Virus record (IMG/VR): IMGVR_UViG_3300049456_000091
Span: 1 to 32,249 of that record
Source: a virus
Reading direction: 5' to 3' (one strand)
Length of the DNA stretch: 32,249 nt
Below are positions 29,976 to 32,249 of this stretch, piece by piece. Under the pieces are notes generated by a model. The model saw nothing but the letters and a program-made list of their open reading frames with translations, was not told the origin of the DNA and searched no databases. Numbering within the stretch: position 1 is the stretch's first letter; every line of letters begins with the position of its first letter. The translations under genes and the position numbers were made by a program.

Positions 29976-30030
29976 TGTTTGCTTTGGGCGCGGTCAGAAC
30001 GCATCCGCGTTCTCGACCCGACGCGCCCAG
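29976..30030. repeat. Palindromic intergenic element (copy m)
   Basis: The clearest folded copy: GGGCGCG pairs with CGCGCCC, and the inner AGAACGC-ATCC-GCGTTCT-type arms pair around a four-base loop. Between the stems lies the conserved CGACCCGACG. It sits six bases from the terL stop codon (30036-30038) and just before the portal gene. Confidence 0.9.
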
Positions 30031-30035
30031 GGCGC

Positions 30036-31754
30036 CTAGCGCAGGCCCCCGCCCGCGAGGATCATCGTCTCGAAGTCCACCTTGCGGCCCGCCTGGGGCC
30101 GCCGGCTCATCAGCTCGAAGGCGTTGAAGTGGGCGCAGAGCGGATCGATCTTGGCCTTGCCGGCGGCCTGTTTGGTGACCAGGACCGCATTGCCGCGGGC
30201 CTCGACCTTGGCGTTGCCCACCGCCCAGCGCATCAGCGCCTGGGGGGCGACGCGCAGGGTGCCGTCCTTCAGCTTGCGCTGGGCGCCCCAGACGGCGGCC
30301 GACAGCTTGTAGCCCTGGCTGATCGCCACCACCTGGCCCTCGGCGTCGGTGATGTCGTGGTCGGCCAGCGCATCCACCGTGGCGGCGATGCAGACCGGAT
30401 CGAGGCCGACGCCGCCCTTGGCCGCTAGCTTGCCAGCGTCGCGGATCTTCACAACGATGGCGGTGAGCTCTTCGATGTCCTGGGTGGGGGTGGTGCAGAG
30501 CGTCAGCTCGCCCAGTTCCGCCAGGTCCTGCAGTTTCGGGGCGTTCTGCGGCCGAAGCCGCAGCACATCGTCCTGGGCCCAGGCGTGGGCCCAGCTGAGC
30601 CATAGCCCCGTGCCGGCCTCGCGGCCGATGGCGTCCAGGCCCACCAGGTCGTCGAGGCCGCCGCCGTCGATGCCGACCACGATGACCTCGCACCGCGCGA
30701 TCAGGTCGTCGAGGCTGACCAGGCTCTGGTCCTCGGCTTGCTCCCAATAGTCGGCGCCGACCCAGCGGTCGTTCATCAGGGTCAGGCCGATCTCGACGTT
30801 GAGATGCTTGGCCAGGAAGGTCTGTTTTTCGCCGCCCTGGGCGTGGAGGATCTTGGCCAGCTCGTCGGAGAGCCATTCGACATCGACGCTGCGGTCGAGG
30901 TTGGGGTTGGTGATGTAGAAGTTCTGCGGGTCGAGATAGGCCTCGGCCTCGAGCATCTTTTCCGGGAATTCGTAGAGCAGGCCCAGGCTCTTGGGATCGA
31001 CGATCAGGCCGTCGCGGACGGCGCGGAAGTAGTGCAACTTGGCCTTGAACACCCCGGCCGGCGGTTCGTCGGCGTGGGTGGTGAGGAAGATCACGAAGCC
31101 TTCCGGCCGCGACACCAGGCCGCCGGTGGCCTCGCGGATGATCGCGTCGGCCCGCGGCCGCTTGCCGAACACCCAAAGCTCGTCCACCAGGACGAAGGCG
31201 GCCTTCTTGCCGGAAACGATGTCCGAATCGGCCGCCACCACCTTCAGCACCGCGTCGGTGAGCCGGTGGGTGATCTGGCGCAGATGCTCTTGGATGTAGA
31301 GCAGTTTGGAGAGCTCGGGGTCGGCCTTGACCATGTCGCGGGCCGGGAAGAAGGCGTTGTTGGCGACTTCGAGCGTCGGGGCCAGCAGCAGCAGTTCGGC
31401 GGACATCCGCCAGTTGCGCACCAGGGCGGTGACCATGATCCCGGCGGCGATGGTGGACTTGGAATTCTTCTTGCTGATCAGCAGGAAGAACTCGCGGATC
31501 AGGCGGCGGCCGGCGGCGGCGTCATAGGCGCCGAAGATCGCGGCGACGAAGTCGAACACCCAGGGCTCGCAGGCCTCGCCGAAGGTGGGCGACCCGGCGG
31601 CATCGACGATACGCAGGGTCTTGAAGACCGCCAGCGCCGCCTCGGCCTCGGCGGGGAACAGCGGCGGGGGCAGCAGGCTCTGGCGCGCGACGATCCGTTC
31701 GCGCCAGTCGGGGCAGGCGGTGCACCAGCTGGCGGACTCGGCCGGGGCGGCCAT
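30036..31754 (-). CDS. terL: Terminase large subunit
   Basis: A 572-residue packaging ATPase/nuclease of the HK97-type Terminase_1 family. The N-terminal ATPase has a Walker-A-like loop at 94-101 (SKKNSKST, deviating from the classic GxxxxGKT as is usual in this family), Walker B at 186-192 (AFVLVDEL) and a coupling motif FLTTHAD at 223-229. The C-terminal RNase-H-like nuclease starts near [14 protein letters not shown], where D363 is a candidate metal ligand. Its ATG overlaps the small-subunit stop (ATG/TGA). Confidence 0.95.
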   Translation of the reverse strand: MAAPAESASWCTACPDWRERIVARQSLLPPPLFPAEAEAALAVFKTLRIVDAAGSPTFGEACEPWVFDFVAAIFGAYDAAAGRRLIREFFLLISKKNSKSTIAAGIMVTALVRNWRMSAELLLLAPTLEVANNAFFPARDMVKADPELSKLLYIQEHLRQITHRLTDAVLKVVAADSDIVSGKKAAFVLVDELWVFGKRPRADAIIREATGGLVSRPEGFVIFLTTHADEPPAGVFKAKLHYFRAVRDGLIVDPKSLGLLYEFPEKMLEAEAYLDPQNFYITNPNLDRSVDVEWLSDELAKILHAQGGEKQTFLAKHLNVEIGLTLMNDRWVGADYWEQAEDQSLVSLDDLIARCEVIVVGIDGGGLDDLVGLDAIGREAGTGLWLSWAHAWAQDDVLRLRPQNAPKLQDLAELGELTLCTTPTQDIEELTAIVVKIRDAGKLAAKGGVGLDPVCIAATVDALADHDITDAEGQVVAISQGYKLSAAVWGAQRKLKDGTLRVAPQALMRWAVGNAKVEARGNAVLVTKQAAGKAKIDPLCAHFNAFELMSRRPQAGRKVDFETMILAGGGLR

Positions 31755-32212
31755 CAGTGGGTGAGGCTGGCCGGCGGGGCGCCGGGGGCGAAGATACCGC
31801 CCACTTCCTCGGCGGCGGCCTGGCGCTCTTCCTTCTTGCCCGGCTTGGCCGCGCTCGCGGATGGCGCCCGATAGGCAACCTCGGCGGCCTCGGTCTTGGA
31901 GGTCTCGGCCAGGTACGCCTTCATCGCCGTGACGTTGCCAGCCTTGGCCTTGGCGTAGAGCGCCTGGACGATCTCGTTGCGCGCCAGGCTCCGGCCATGG
32001 CTGAGCTCGCGAAAATAATACTTCCGCAAGGTCGGCAGCGAGAGGCCCAACTGCAGGGCGATGTCGTCGTCGCTCGCCCCCGCGCCCTTCAATTGTGCAA
32101 CGTTTTCGCGGCCTTGCGGCGTGACCCGATGGCGCTTACGCCCCCGCGGATCCCGCGGCGGCGACCACGGATCCCCGAGGAGATCCAGCACCGGCCCGGA
32201 TTTCTCAGCCAT
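31754..32212 (-). CDS. terS: Terminase small subunit
   Basis: A 152-residue protein immediately upstream of terL. It carries the DNA-recognition helix pattern [19 protein letters not shown] at about residues 48-66. [20 protein letters not shown] follows, matching the small-terminase group with RH-x-V-T-P-x-x-R upstream. It would bind the packaging site and load terL. The ATG at 32212 has GGAA nine bases upstream; a TTG at 32239 is a weaker alternative. The charged Ala/Lys/Glu C-terminus probably contacts terL. Confidence 0.85.
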   Translation of the reverse strand: MAEKSGPVLDLLGDPWSPPRDPRGRKRHRVTPQGRENVAQLKGAGASDDDIALQLGLSLPTLRKYYFRELSHGRSLARNEIVQALYAKAKAGNVTAMKAYLAETSKTEAAEVAYRAPSASAAKPGKKEERQAAAEEVGGIFAPGAPPASLTH

Positions 32213-32249
32213 AAGAAAAAATTCCGCGCGTGATTCCAACGCCGGTCCC

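Noticed and set aside
30036-31754. Loss of the terminase ATP-binding motif
   Set aside because: The loop SKKNSKST differs from the textbook Walker A, but this deviation is common in Terminase_1 proteins and the Walker B and coupling motifs are intact.
4665-32212. Gene transfer agent rather than a phage
   Set aside because: The chaperone and some head-tail proteins are GTA-like, but integrase, attP, regulator, a complete terminase pair and a lysis cassette indicate a temperate phage.

Overview
The window is one contiguous piece of a temperate, tailed bacteriophage (siphovirus type, HK97-like head), free or as a prophage. The host is most likely a high-GC alphaproteobacterium. Support for this comes from the very GC-rich coding pattern, the alphaproteobacterial gene-transfer-agent-like tail chaperone, and the tRNA-Gln(TTG)-like attachment core. 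Caulobacteraceae is my best guess, but it cannot be proven from the sequence alone. No gene clearly belonging to a host chromosome is visible.

Layout. (1) 1-3714, plus strand: the end of an unidentified ORF running out of a GGN triplet repeat, then a tightly overlapping operon of an ASCH-domain protein, four unknown small proteins, an excisionase-like HTH protein and a tyrosine integrase. (2) 3715-3958: an attachment region. A 44-bp core matches the 3' half of a tRNA-Gln gene and is flanked on both sides by copies of GTAAAACGC, so it looks like an intact attP. (3) 3959-4656: a small HTH regulator diverging from an unknown ORF, with a perfect inverted repeat between them. (4) 4739-8616, minus strand: DUF1353 protein, small membrane protein, lipoprotein, zinc-ribbon protein, secreted thermonuclease, and a lysis cassette (GH108 endolysin with an EF-hand, membrane-anchored coiled-coil protein, holin-like protein) that also carries a small class III nucleotidyl cyclase. 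(5) 8769-13847, minus: three consecutive large proteins with Sec-type signal peptides (subtilisin-like protease, a fibre with a glycine-rich C-terminal domain, and a secreted structural-like protein). (6) 13889-20536, minus: tail tip and fibre proteins and the tape measure protein. (7) 20704-32212, minus: the head and tail morphogenesis operon, in transcription order small terminase, large terminase, portal, protease, capsid, putative decoration proteins, connectors, tail terminator, tail tube and tail chaperones.

How it works together. The minus-strand late operon reads from the terminase at the right edge to the lysis and accessory genes near 4.7 kb. It converges on the short plus-strand unit at a strong hairpin. 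The plus-strand left arm carries integration genes and reads toward attP.

Most notable: (a) thirteen related palindromic elements of about 55 bp, all between 20.5 and 30.0 kb, mostly abutting the stop codons of structural genes; (b) the nucleotidyl cyclase inside the lysis cassette, with adenine-type specificity residues but an Arg-to-Lys change; (c) the block of exported proteins including a protease; (d) an apparently intact attP with phage genes on both sides; (e) a tail-chaperone pair that seems to need a -1 frameshift.
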